Assembly: GCF_003573695.1 (NCBI RefSeq)
Contig: NC_039359.1
Coordinates: forward strand, 76,026,783-76,090,782
DNA length: 64,000 nucleotides
Direction of reading: 5' to 3'
Source of the DNA: Papaver somniferum
Taxonomy: Eukaryota; Streptophyta; Magnoliopsida; Ranunculales; Papaveraceae
Shown in pieces: positions 51,901-61,998 of this stretch. A program made the position numbers and the translations under genes. Below the pieces are notes generated by a model. The model did no database searches. It saw nothing but the letters and a program-made list of their open reading frames with translations, and was not told where the DNA came from. Position 1 is the first letter of the stretch. Each line of letters opens with the position of its first letter.

Positions 51901-54900
51901 GTACATTCGGAACTTTATAAAAAACCTATCCTCCGAATATCACAAGTTCAAAACAAACCACGCCATGGCTCCAGGTGGTTCCAAGGGCCAATATTGAAGG
52001 TTAGACATCCCATATTCGGAAGTTTTGGTAACTAATTTAACGTCCGATTATTTCAAAGACAAAATTTGAAAAGTATAAGTTTTTCCAAATTCTGATTTTT
52101 GGGCCATCGTACATTCGGAACTTTATAAAAAACCTATCCTCCGAATATCACAAGTTCAAAACAAACCACGCCATGGCTCCAGGTGGTTCCAAGGGCCAAT
52201 TGAAGGTTAGACATCCCATATTCGGAAGTTTTGGTAACTAATTTAACTTCCGATTATTTCAAAGACAAAATTTGAAAAGTATAAGTTTTTCCAAATTCTG
52301 ATTTTTGGGCCATCGTACATTCGGAACTTTATAAAAAACCTATCCTCCGAATATCACAAGTTCAAAACAAACCACGCCATGGCTCCAGGTGGTTCCAAGG
52401 GCCATATTGAAGGTTAGACATCCCATATTCGGAAGTTTTGGTAACTAATTTAACGTCCGATTATTTCAAAGACAAAATTTGAAAAGTATAAGTTTTTCCA
52501 AATTCTGATTTTTGGGCCATCGTACATTCGGAACTTTATAAAAAACCTATCCTCCGAATATCACAAGTTCAAAACAAACCACGCCATGGCTCCAGGTGGT
52601 TCCAAGGGCCATATTGAAGGTTAGACATCCCATATTCGGAAGTTTTGGTAACTAATTTAACGTCCGATTATTTCAAAGACAAAATTTGAAAAGTATAAGT
52701 TTTTCCAAATTCTGATTTTTGGGCCATCGTACATTCGGAACTTTATAAAAAACCTATCCTCCGAATATCACAAGTTCAAAACAAACCACGCCATGGCTCC
52801 AGGTGGTTCCAAGGGCCAATTGAAGGTTAGACATCCCATATTCGGAAGTTTTGGTAACTAATTTAACGTCCGATTATTTCAAAGACAAAATTTGAAAAGT
52901 ATAAGTTTTTCCAAATTCTGATTTTTGGGCCATCGTACATTCGGAACTTTATAAAAAACCTATCCTCCGAATATCACAAGTTCAAAACAAACCACGCCAT
53001 GGCTCCAGGTGGTTCCAAGGGCCAATATTGAAGGTTAGACATCCCATATTCGGAAGTTTTGGTAACTAATTTAACTCCGATTATTTCAAAGACAAAATTT
53101 GAAAAGTATAAGTTTTTCCAAATTCTGATTTTTGGGCCATCGTACATTCGGAACTTTATAAAAAACCTATCCTCCGAATATCACAAGTTCAAAACAAACC
53201 ACGCCATGGCTCCAGGTGGTTCCAAGGGCCATATTGAAGGTTAGACATCCCAATTCGGAAGTTTTGGTAACTAATTTAACTTCCGATTATTTCAAAGACA
53301 AAATTTGAAAAGTATAAGTTTTTCCAAATTCTGATTTTTGGGCCATCGTACATTCGGAACTTTATAAAAAACCTATCCTCCGAATATCACAAGTTCAAAA
53401 CAAACCACGCCATGGCTCCAGGTGGTTCCAAGGGCCATATTGAAGGTTAGACATCCATATTCGGAAGTTTTGGTAACTAATTTAACGTCCGATTATTTCA
53501 AAGACAAAATTTGAAAAGTATAAGTTTTTCCAAATTCTGATTTTTGGGCCATCGTACATTCGGAACTTTATAAAAAACCTATCCTCCGAATATCACAAGT
53601 TCAAAACAAACCACGCCATGGCTCCAGGTGGTTCCAAGGGCCATATTGAAGGTTAGACAGCCCAATTCGGAAGTTTTGGTAACTAATTTAACTTCCGATT
53701 ATTTCAAAGACAAAATTTGAAAAGTATAAGTTTTTCCAAATTCTGATTTTTGGGCCATCGTACATTCGGAACTTTATAAAAAACCTATCCTCCGAATATC
53801 ACAAGTTCAAAACAAACCACGCCATGGCTCCAGGTGGTTCCAAGGGCCAATATTGAAGGTTAGACATCCCATATTCGGAAGTTTTGGTAACTAATTTAAC
53901 GTCCGATTATTTCAAAGACAAAATTTGAAAAGTATAAGTTTTTCCAAATTCTGATTTTTGGGCCATCGTACATTCGGAACTTTATAAAAAACCTATCCTC
54001 CGAATATCACAAGTTCAAAACAAACCACGCCATGGCTCCAGGTGGTTCCAAGGGCCATATTGAAGGTTAGACATCCCAATTCGGAAGTTTTGGTAACTAA
54101 TTTAACTCCGATTATTTCAAAGACAAAATTTGAAAAGTATAAGTTTTTCCAAATTCTGATTTTTGGGCCATCGTACATTCGGAACTTTATAAAAAACCTA
54201 TCCTCCGAATATCACAAGTTCAAAACAAACCACGCCATGGCTCCAGGTGGTTCCAAGGGCCATATTGAAGGTTAGACATCCCATATTCGGAAGTTTTGGT
54301 AACTAATTTAACGTCCGATTATTTCAAAGACAAAATTTGAAAAGTATAAGTTTTTCCAAATTCTGATTTTTGGGCCATCGTACATTCGGAACTTTATAAA
54401 AAACCTATCCTCCGAATATCACAAGTTCAAAACAAACCACGCCATGGCTCCAGGTGGTTCCAAGGGCCATATTGAAGGTTAGACATCCCAATTCGGAAGT
54501 TTTGGTAACTAATTTAACTCCGATTATTTCAAAGACAAAATTTGAAAAGTATAAGTTTTTCCAAATTCTGATTTTTGGGCCATCGTACATTCGGAACTTT
54601 ATAAAAAACCTATCCTCCGAATATCACAAGTTCAAAACAAACCACGCCATGGCTCCAGGTGGTTCCAAGGGCCATATTGAAGGTTAGACATCCCATATTC
54701 GGAAGTTTTGGTAACTAATTTAACTCCGATTATTTCAAAGACAAAATTTGAAAAGTATAAGTTTTTCCAAATTCTGATTTTTGGGCCATCGTACATTCGG
54801 AACTTTATAAAAAACCTATCCTCCGAATATCACAAGTTCAAAACAAACCACGCCATGGCTCCAGGTGGTTCCAAGGGCCATATTGAAGGTTAGACATCCC

Positions 54901-56509
54901 ATATTCGGAAGTTTTGGTAACTAATTTAACGTCCGATTATTTCAAAGACAAAATTTGAAAAGTATAAGTTTTTCCAAATTCTGATTTTTGGGCCATCGTA
55001 CATTCGGAACTTTATAAAAAACCTATCCTCCGAATATCACAAGTTCAAAACAAACCACGCCATGGCTCCAGGTGGTTCCAAGGGCCCATATTGAAGGTTA
55101 GACATCCCAAATTCGGAAGTTTTGGTAACTAATTTAACTTCCGATTATTTCAAAGACAAAATTTGAAAAGTATAAGTTTTTCCAAATTCTGATTTTTGGG
55201 CCATCGTACATTCAGAACTTTATAAAAAACCTATCCTCCGAATATCACAAGTTCAAAACAAACCACGCCATGGCTCCAGGTGGTTCCAAGGGCCCGTATT
55301 GAAGGTTAGACAGCCCATATTCGGAAGTTTTGGTAACTAATTTAACGTCCGATTATTTCAAAGACAAAATTTTAAAAGTATAAGTTTTTCCAAATTCTGA
55401 TTTTTGGGCCATCGTACATTCAGAACTTTTTAAAAAAACTATCCTCCGAATATCACAAGTTCAAAACAAACCACGCCATGGCTCCAGGTGGTTCCAAGGG
55501 CCCATATTGAAGGTTAGACATCCCATATTCGGAAGTTTTGGTAACTAATTTAACGTCCGATTATTTCAAAGACAAAATTTTAAAAATATAATTTTTCCAA
55601 ATTCTGATTTTTGGGCCATCGTACATTCGGAACTTTATAAAAAACCTATCCTCCGAATATCACAAGTTCAAAAAAAACCACGCCATGGCTCCAGGTGGTT
55701 CCAAGGGCCAATATTGAAGGTTAGACATCCCATATTCGGAAGTTTTGGTAACTAATTTAACGTCCGATTATTTCAAAGACAAAATTTGAAAAGTATAAGT
55801 TTTTCCAAATTCTGATTTTTGGTCCATCATACATTCGGAACTTTATAAAAAACCTATCCTCCGAATATCACAAGTGCAAAACAAACCACGCCATGGCTCC
55901 AGGTGGTTCCAAGGGCCAATATTGAAGGTTAGACATCCCATATTCGGAAGTTTTGGTAACTAATTTAACGTCCGATTATTTCAAAGACAAAATTTGAAAA
56001 GTATAAGTTTTTCCAAATTCTGATTTTTGGGTCATCGTACATTATGAACTTTATAAAAAACCTATCCTCCGAATATCACAAGTTCAAAACAAACCACGCC
56101 ATGGCTCCAGGTGGTTCCAAGGGCCAATATTGAAGGTTAGACATCCCATATTCGGAAGTTTTGGTAACTAATTTAACGTCCGATTATTTCAAAGACAAAA
56201 TTTTAAAAGTATAAGTTTTTCCAAATTCTGATTTTTGGGTCATCGTACATTCGGAACTTTATAAAAAACCTATCCTCCGAATATCACAAGTTCAAAACAA
56301 ACCACGCCATGGCTCCAGGTGGTTCCAAGGGCCCATATTGAAGGTTAGACATCCCATATTCGGAAGTTTTGGTAACTAATTTAACGTCCGATTATTTCAA
56401 AGACAAAATTTGAAAAGTATAAGTTTTTCCAAATTCTGATTTTTGGGCCATCGTACATTCGGAACTTTACAAAAACATTATCCTCCGAATATTACAAGTT
56501 GAAAAAAAA

Positions 56510-56996
56510 ACTGTTTCCTGGAACCAAACAACACCATAATCGGAAAGAAAGTTGACTCATAAAATAACCGAATATTACAATCGGTAGGTTGTTTAACAAA
56601 ATAATCTACCGATTTCGTATAATCGGCTAGTTTTTATATTAATAATACTCCGATTACATCCATTACATAAAGTTCAAACGGCCTTAACCTTACAATTTCG
56701 TCAAAAGCACCTAAATCCATACTCCTAATTGACCATAAAAGTATTAAAACAGATCATAACTTCCAGTGACCATAGAAATTGTCCCTCTTGATTTTGTAGC
56801 ATCCTTCATGTTCAAATCGTTTCCCGTAGAGGTCCACATACCGGCGATCCGCAAGATTTCTCTGAAATTACGAATGAGTAACAAGTTAGTACTAACTTTT
56901 GTTAATGTGAATTGGAGTTACAGAGATACTTACTCGTTTTTCATACGTCCACCAAGGAAAAGCGTTCCTAACAAACCGTTCCTCATCTTCAAGTTT
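56510..56996 (-). pseudogene. SANT-like gene fragment module 6 in array
   Basis: Same junctions and nearly error-free. Only about two monomers separate it from the full gene copy that follows at 57475. Confidence 0.9.
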
Positions 56997-57470
56997 GCCA
57001 TCGTACATTCGGAACTTTATAGAAAACCTATCCTCCGAATATCACAAGTTCAAAACAAACCACGCCATGGCTCCAGGTGGTTCCAAGGGCCAATATTGAA
57101 GGTTAGACAGCCCAAATTCGGAATTTTTGGTAACTAATTTAACTTCCGATTATTTCAAAGACAAAATTTGAAAAGTATAAGTTTTTCCAAATTCTGATTT
57201 TTGGGCCATCGTACATTCAGAACTTTATAAAAAACCTATCCTCCGAATATCACAAGTTCAAAACAAACCACGCCATGGCTCCAGGTGGTTCCAAGGGCCC
57301 ATATTGAAGGTTAGACATCCCATATTCGGAAGTTTTGGTAACTAATTTAACGTCCGATTATTTCAAAGATAAAATTTGAAAAGTATAAGTTTTTCCAAAT
57401 TCTGATTTTTGGGCCATCGTACATTCGGAACTTTACAAAAACATTATCCTCCGAATATTACAAGTTCAAA

Positions 57471-57718
57471 AAAAACTGTTTCCTGGAACCAAACAACACC
57501 ATAATCGGAAAGAAAGTTGACTCATAAAATAACCGAATATTACAATCGGTAGGTTGTTTAACAAAATAATCTACCGATTTCGTATAATCGGCTAGTTTTT
57601 ATATTAATAATACTCCGATTACATCCATTACATAAAGTTCAAACGGCCTTAACCTTACAATTTCGTCAAAAACACCTAAATCCATACTCCTAATTGACCA
57701 TAAAAGTATTAAAACAGA
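57471..57718. other. 3' flank of SANT-like gene copy 2, with two dyads
   Basis: Unique DNA after the array. Dyads AATCGG...CCGATT at 57544-57578 and 57586-57620, both 35 bp. It probably includes the 3' UTR of the minus-strand gene. Confidence 0.7.
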
Positions 57719-58180
57719 TCATAACTTCCAGTGACCATAGAAATTGTCCCTCTTGATTTTGTAGCATCCTTCATGTTCAAATCGTTTCCCGTAGAGGTCC
57801 ACATACCGGCGATCCGCAAGATTTCTCTGAAATTACGAATGAGTAACAAGTTAGTACTAACTTTTGTTAATGTGAATTGGAGTTACAGAGATACTTACTC
57901 GTTTTTCATACGCCCACCAAGGAAAAGCGTTCCTAACAAACCGTTCCTCATCTTCAAGTTTGTCAATCTCCTTATCTAGCGCATTCTTTCTCATCTTAAT
58001 GTCATTGGATGATCTTCGAATTCGATTACCATCTAAGGCCTCAAATACCATTAAGATACGGTTCCATATCTGCTCTTCGAATTCCGATTTGTGGAGCTTG
58101 TGAACACGATCATGAGTAGTTACCACAACCCACGCTCTATAAATAGCACAATCTTCTTCTTCGGCAAAAGCAATATCCAT
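57719..58180 (-). CDS. Small SANT/Myb-like (trihelix-type) protein, copy 2, two exons
   Basis: 129 codons on the minus strand. Exon 1 is 57899-58180 (starts MDIAFAEEEDC, 94 codons). The intron has a GTAAGT donor, a TACTAAC branch point and an ATTTCAG acceptor. Exon 2 is 57719-57826 (ends NFYGHWKL, TGA), joined in phase 0. A TATATAAAG box lies 73-81 bp upstream of the ATG. Domain reading as for the copy at 6905: an acidic SANT/Myb-like start, a charged helix (KEIDKLEDEERFVRN) and a C-terminal YGKRFEHEGCYKI motif. It sits about 0.5 kb inside the right TIR and points towards the array, facing the PMD gene across it. Being the only gene at this end, it is a candidate binding protein for the dyads; that is inference. 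It could instead be a remnant of a larger transposon accessory protein. Confidence 0.72.
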
Positions 58181-58658
58181 GTTTTTTGTTATGAAAATTA
58201 AAACTGAAGAGAGGAAAGAGTTTGGTGCAATTGGGGTGATAGATATGAGTTTCTTTATATAGGTTTAGGGTCCAACGGCTCTTTTTGTTTTTCCCAAAAA
58301 CTCCAACGGCTAATTTGACGAAAGTTGAATGTGGAGAAACCAATAATCGGTAGGTATTGGATTTAGCATATCTACCGATTATGGTAGCTTTCAAAATTTG
58401 AATTTGCGGCAACTTATAATCGGTAGGTTTTGTAATATATTTAACTCCCGATTAACGCTGAATCCAAAACACGAACCAAGAAATACTGCACCTCGTATAA
58501 TCGGACGTCTGGCAAATATTTTGGCCTCCGATTGCATTCGGAGGGTAACAATGTTATCATATCCTCCGAATATATAAGGGTAATTTCGCCATTACGAATT
58601 ACGCGAGATAAGGGCTGGCTACATTTTCCCTTTGGGTGACCTTTTTTGTTTTATTGTT
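58181..58658. promoter_or_regulatory. SANT-like gene promoter and subterminal dyad field
   Basis: A TATA box (TATATAAAG on the minus strand, 58253-58261) is followed outward by four dyads: 58345-58380, 58418-58453, 58499-58533 and 58536-58571, all 35-36 bp. The last ends about 88 bp before the right TIR. Tightly packed repeats just inside a terminus resemble the subterminal binding-site fields of other plant DNA transposons. Confidence 0.75.
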
Positions 58659-58697
58659 GGCCCCTAAATCCTTTTGAGTGGCCCTAAAAACGCCAGG
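58659..58697 (-). repeat. Right TIR of giant element
   Basis: Reads GGCCCCTAAATCC, TTTTGAGTGGCCC, TAAAAACGCCAGG; inverted match to 19774-19813 with one mismatch and one indel. The outside base pairs show no direct repeat with the left flank. Confidence 0.88.
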
Positions 58698-59131
58698 ATT
58701 TTTATAGTGTTATGTGTCTCTTGCTAATCCTTATTACATGTTGTGTTGTGATAGTGTGCCCGCCGATCAGTCTGCCTTAACACAAAATACGATACTAGTC
58801 GTATACGCCGTATGTGCAGTTCAATAATGTTGTTCTCAGACTGTACCCGCACACTTTTAACCCTTTTGGTAAGGTCCACATAAAAGTTCTTATCCTGCCA
58901 ACATCACCTTTTGAGTGATATTGTACCACTTATATTTAACCACGTGAACAACATCATTAAAGGACATGCAGTGGGTGCAGAAAAGCTGAAAATGAATGTC
59001 CACCTTAAGAATCTTACAAGCATTATTGATTCTTCAAAAATCAATGACATCAAGGATACGTGATCAGTTCTGCTTTAGACTTCTTCGCCCAAATGATATC
59101 TTCTTGATTTATGAAGGGATACCAGTGCTGG
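58698..59131 (+). pseudogene. Unrecognised broken ORF, 5' part, interrupted by TRIM
   Basis: Two overlapping open frames (about 58900-59063, then the frame containing RDQFCFRLLRPNDIF from about 59055) look like one exon broken by a frameshift. The second frame is open up to the TRIM insertion. If the TRIM and one copy of its target duplication are set aside, it stays open to a TAA at 59684-59686. I do not recognise the protein. It may be chance. Confidence 0.3.
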
Positions 59132-59252
59132 TGTTAAAAGTTTGCGGGCATCCAAATCAAAACCAATTGATAATAGATGGAGCGATCCATCCATATTACA
59201 TTTTATTTTAATTAAGCGGATAATAGTGATGTGAGACTATTGTCTTTTCACA
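59132..59252 (-). repeat. TRIM 3' LTR (element orientation)
   Basis: 121 bp, TG...CA bounded in plus reading. Similar to 59497-59616 with scattered substitutions, suggesting an old insertion. Confidence 0.82.
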
Positions 59253-59484
59253 CGTCCCCTCACATGTAAGACCAGTTACTGGGCCTCATACGTGGACCTA
59301 CGTACGAGTTAACCAGTCCATCGATAACAGGTGTACACAGGTGAGTAACTAAATCGGGGGGTAACATCTCGGCCAGTATCGGCACTGGCCTACACCCCAG
59401 ATGTACAAGTGACAAAATCGGTTAAACACTTCGGCCAGTAACTCGGCCTACACTCGGCGTACGCAGGTCTGGGTCTGGGGCTTA

Positions 59485-59496
59485 GCTCTGATACCA
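59485..59496 (-). promoter_or_regulatory. TRIM primer binding site
   Basis: TGGTATCAGAGC on the minus strand, complementary to the 3' end of initiator tRNA-Met, directly abutting the LTR. Confidence 0.88.
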
Positions 59497-59616
59497 TGTT
59501 AAAGTCTGCGGGCATCCAACTCAAAACCAATTGGCAATGAGTGGAACGGCCCTTCCATATTATATTTTATGTTAATTAAGCGGATAATAGCGATGTGGGA
59601 TTATTGTCCTTTCACA
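59497..59616 (-). repeat. TRIM 5' LTR (element orientation)
   Basis: 120-bp partner of 59132-59252, adjacent to the primer binding site. Confidence 0.82.
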
Positions 59617-61243
59617 GTTGGCGAGGCTGATATCATTTGAATCATTCAACGGTCACAATCTGTTAGGTTTCCTTTGTTCTATATAAAGTGATATCAGCCC
59701 TGTCGAAATTGGTATTTCCTTGGTGTTGCAATAAGAGAGTGACTGTATATGGAGTGGTAAAAGTACCTAAATTAGTAGAGGAAAGATGCAGCAACAAGAT
59801 GCGTGCGTCTCCAAGGGACAAAAATGAAGAAAGACACACCACAAGGGCAAAAAGAAATGTACAAGTATCTCCATGGGTCAATGCGTACGTATGGTTTACA
59901 ATTGTTTGAAGTTGTTCCTATAGAGATGTTATTAAACCATGAGAAGATGGACACACCAAAAACAAAAAAATATGTACTAGCAGAAAAACATAAAATCAAA
60001 AGTATACTTGTTGTCGCCGGAAACTGTAAGAATGGTGAAATGAAAAGAAAAAAAGGACAAACAAATATTCGAGAAACTAATTTATAAAATTGGCAATATA
60101 TCCGGAGAAAACCCAAGCTGTGTTCTCGTGGTTGTTAACGTCCTGTTTAAAAAGATAGCAATTCTTTTAAGAGATTTTGATTTTACAAACAATCTTTTTA
60201 TGAAAAAATATTATCAAAAATTGACCTAAAGATTGTATTTCATCGTTCATCTGTAATGCCTGCCTTATGCATCATTCACGTGTAGTGCATGCGGTCCTGT
60301 GCGAACTCGAGAATTTCGGAACGCAAGAAACGCAAGAATATTGAGATTTTTCGTATAATGATTGAAAGATCGAGCTTTCACATTGGCATAGCTTTTATTT
60401 TTTCTCGTTCTGTTTTTGTTGTTGACAAGCTGCCAACGACTACGAAATAAGCTAAGAGTAACAACTGTAGAGTAGGTTGAACGTTCTACCATAAACATCA
60501 GCATCAAGCAGCTCAATCTTCTCTCCCAAAGAAAAGAAAAAGCTCAATCAACTTGGTCGGTGGATTTGGAAAATTCCGTTCAACTCATTAGCAGCGGGCC
60601 AGCCGCTGCTTTTGCTAGGTAGTCAGTCTGCAGCAAAGTTCCCCACTCTAATATAACTATCTTACTCTCCAATCTGACGATAAGGCTGTAAATATCAGTA
60701 ACGGGACACATTAAGCACCATGACGGATTAACTATTCCATTGCACCGAGAGACAAAAAAACATCCGAGTCGCTTAATTTCTGAACTCAAATCTATTTAGA
60801 CTTTAGCCACTCTCTTTCATTCCCCAGCTATCCAAACTTCAGCCGTATTATTGTCGGTATGTAATATATGCTACGCAAAGCTAATGCAGGTATCTCCTTG
60901 ATGGAATGACTACACCAGTATCTGGAAAATAGTTGTCATTTGAAGGGTGTACAGATGTTTTAGATTGATTCGGAAAAGTTGATGACTTTCTCATCTAAGA
61001 ATACGAGAGCAATGACTTTTCAACTACGTTATTTTGCATTGCTACTAAAGAGTGTCAGTTTCCTAATATTTATACATGTAAAACGAAATATTTTGGTACC
61101 CATAAATTTTTGATTCGGAGCATTCTTGGATATGGGTACGTGGAACAAATGAGATAGCGCTTCTTGTCATTTATTTTTATTGTTTTTAATAACCTAACCT
61201 TTTTCTTTTCTACGGGTAACATTTTTTTTTTTGGGTGTTTTTA
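59617..61243. other. No recognisable gene
   Basis: Continuation of the broken ORF to 59686, then A/T-rich DNA with open frames up to about 114 codons and no recognisable domains, repeats or splice structure that I can defend. Confidence 0.55.
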
Positions 61244-61995
61244 GAGCAACTGCAGTGGACGACTAAACCCAAATTTGGTGTCGAGTGGGCTGGCGTAGTG
61301 GGACGGACCATCGATCAAAATTTGATCAAAGAGTAAAACTCGGACCAGATTTGGTCTTAGATATAGTCGGGCGTTTATATAATGTCCGCCTACCCGACGG
61401 GCGTTGGTATAATGTCCGCCTGTAGCCGCGCGTTCGTAAAGTTAACGCCTGATGCAGGGCGTTGGTATAATGTCCGCCTGGATGGGGGCGTTGGTATAAT
61501 GTCCGCCTGAATGGGGCGTTGGTATAATCAACGCCTGGCATGGGGCGTTGGTATAATGTCCGCCTGGATGGGGCGTTGGTATAATCAACGCCTGACACCA
61601 AATTTGAATGGGGCGTTGATATAGTGATGAACCCAAATTTGAAAAGTTTACAAAACTTTTCTTGGGGCGTTGTCTTTATCAACGCCCCATTTTTTTTTTT
61701 TTTTTATTTTTGAACCCGGGCGAACGTATAATCTCCGTCCCACACACCAGGCGTTGCTATAGTTCACGCCCCATACAGGCGTTGTCTTTATCAACGCCCC
61801 ATACAGGCGTTGCCTTTATCAACGCCCCATGCCAGGCGTAATCTTTATCTACGCTGGACGATGAAGCGGACTTTATATCAACGCGCGACCAAATTTACTC
61901 GTCACCCGCTATGCCACAGGACGGACTAAACCCAAATTTGATCTTTTTTTTTTAGTCTTTGGTCTTTAGTTATGCTCGCACCACTGTGGACGCTC
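61244..61995. mobile_element. Tourist-like (PIF/Harbinger-type) MITE with internal hairpin repeats
   Basis: 752 bp with imperfect TIRs: left GAGCAACTGCAGTGG, right (reverse complement) GAGCGTCCACAGTGG. Flanked by TTA at 61241-61243 and 61996-61998, the target duplication typical of PIF/Harbinger. A duplicated flank downstream (GTGTTTTTAACGTG at 62041-62054) shows the same site without the element and with a single TTA. Subterminal ACTAAACCCAAATTTG occurs near both ends. No transposase. Confidence 0.8.
61365..61870. repeat. GGCGTTG...CAACGCC hairpin repeats inside the MITE
   Basis: Irregular units of about 25-35 bp built on GGCGTTGGTATAAT followed by GTCCGCC or CAACGCC. After about 61665 they change to GGCGTTGTCTTTATCAACGC units. 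Many units are short perfect inverted repeats with 7-bp arms. Open frames over this stretch are artefacts. Confidence 0.85.
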
Positions 61996-61998
61996 TTA

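Larger units (their letters stand above)
23885..57470. repeat. Satellite array 2, ~208-bp monomer, with six embedded gene-fragment modules
   Basis: Roughly 148 monomers of the same family as array 1, types A and B intermixed, interrupted by six ~490-bp modules copied from the SANT-like gene end. Each monomer holds one 36-bp dyad (ATTCGG...CCGATT) and one 34-bp dyad (ATTCGG...CCGAAT). A block marked by CCCGTATTG, CTCTGAATATC, GGGACAATATTG and AACTTTTTAAAAAAAC recurs near 28140, 32710, 36970 and 43830, showing a higher-order repeat of about 4.25 kb. From about 32.2 to 46 kb there are many single-base deletions; from about 46 to 55 kb bases are missing at the A/B diagnostic sites. Many 60-77-codon ORFs recur in register with the monomers and are not genes. 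Confidence 0.97.
19774..58697 (+). mobile_element. Giant TIR DNA element carrying PMD gene, satellite array and SANT-like gene (~38.9 kb)
   Basis: A ~40-bp TIR at 19774-19813 is matched in inverted orientation at 58659-58697. Between them lie a PMD gene, a proto-monomer, the 208-bp satellite array and a minus-strand SANT-like gene. The interior is unified by 35-bp ATTCGG/CCGAAT dyads, found in introns, near the right end and in every monomer. No protein with a recognisable DDE transposase is present. I find no convincing target-site duplication: the 9 bp outside each TIR do not match. The superfamily is therefore unassigned; the absence of a CACTA terminus argues against En/Spm. PMD domains are known in plant Mutator-like and gypsy elements. 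It could be non-autonomous. Confidence 0.75.
59132..59616 (-). mobile_element. TRIM (terminal-repeat retrotransposon in miniature)
   Basis: 485-bp element on the minus strand. Two ~120-bp LTRs (59132-59252 and 59497-59616), both reading TGTTAAA...TTCACA on the plus strand, flank a 244-bp interior without ORFs. Next to the 59497 LTR is a perfect 12-base primer binding site for initiator tRNA-Met. Next to the other LTR a purine-rich GAGGGGACG on the minus strand serves as polypurine tract. Flanking 5-mers GCTGG (59127-59131) and GTTGG (59617-59621) are a probable target-site duplication with one mismatch. Confidence 0.85.

Noticed and set aside
33781..54893. Dozens of 60-77-codon ORFs in the arrays
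   Set aside because: They recur in register with monomers on both strands, change with single-base deletions, and carry no recognisable domain; they follow from the repeat.
23885..57470. CRISPR-like array of repeats
   Set aside because: The repeat is a 208-bp tandem satellite without unique spacers, in a plant genome with introns and LTR elements.
19774..58697. Assignment to CACTA (En/Spm), Helitron or a definite Mutator-like group
   Set aside because: No CACTA terminus, no Helitron hairpin or Rep/helicase, no visible 9-bp duplication and no MURA-type transposase; left unassigned.
19765..58705. Target-site duplication of the giant element (T-rich bases on both sides)
   Set aside because: Left TTTTACCTC and right CAGGATTTT (or the adjacent T-runs) do not match as direct repeats for 3, 8 or 9 bp; only shared T-richness.
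61326..61682. Repetitive protein with TLYQRP-like units
   Set aside because: It is a read-through of the GGCGTTG hairpin minisatellite in the MITE.
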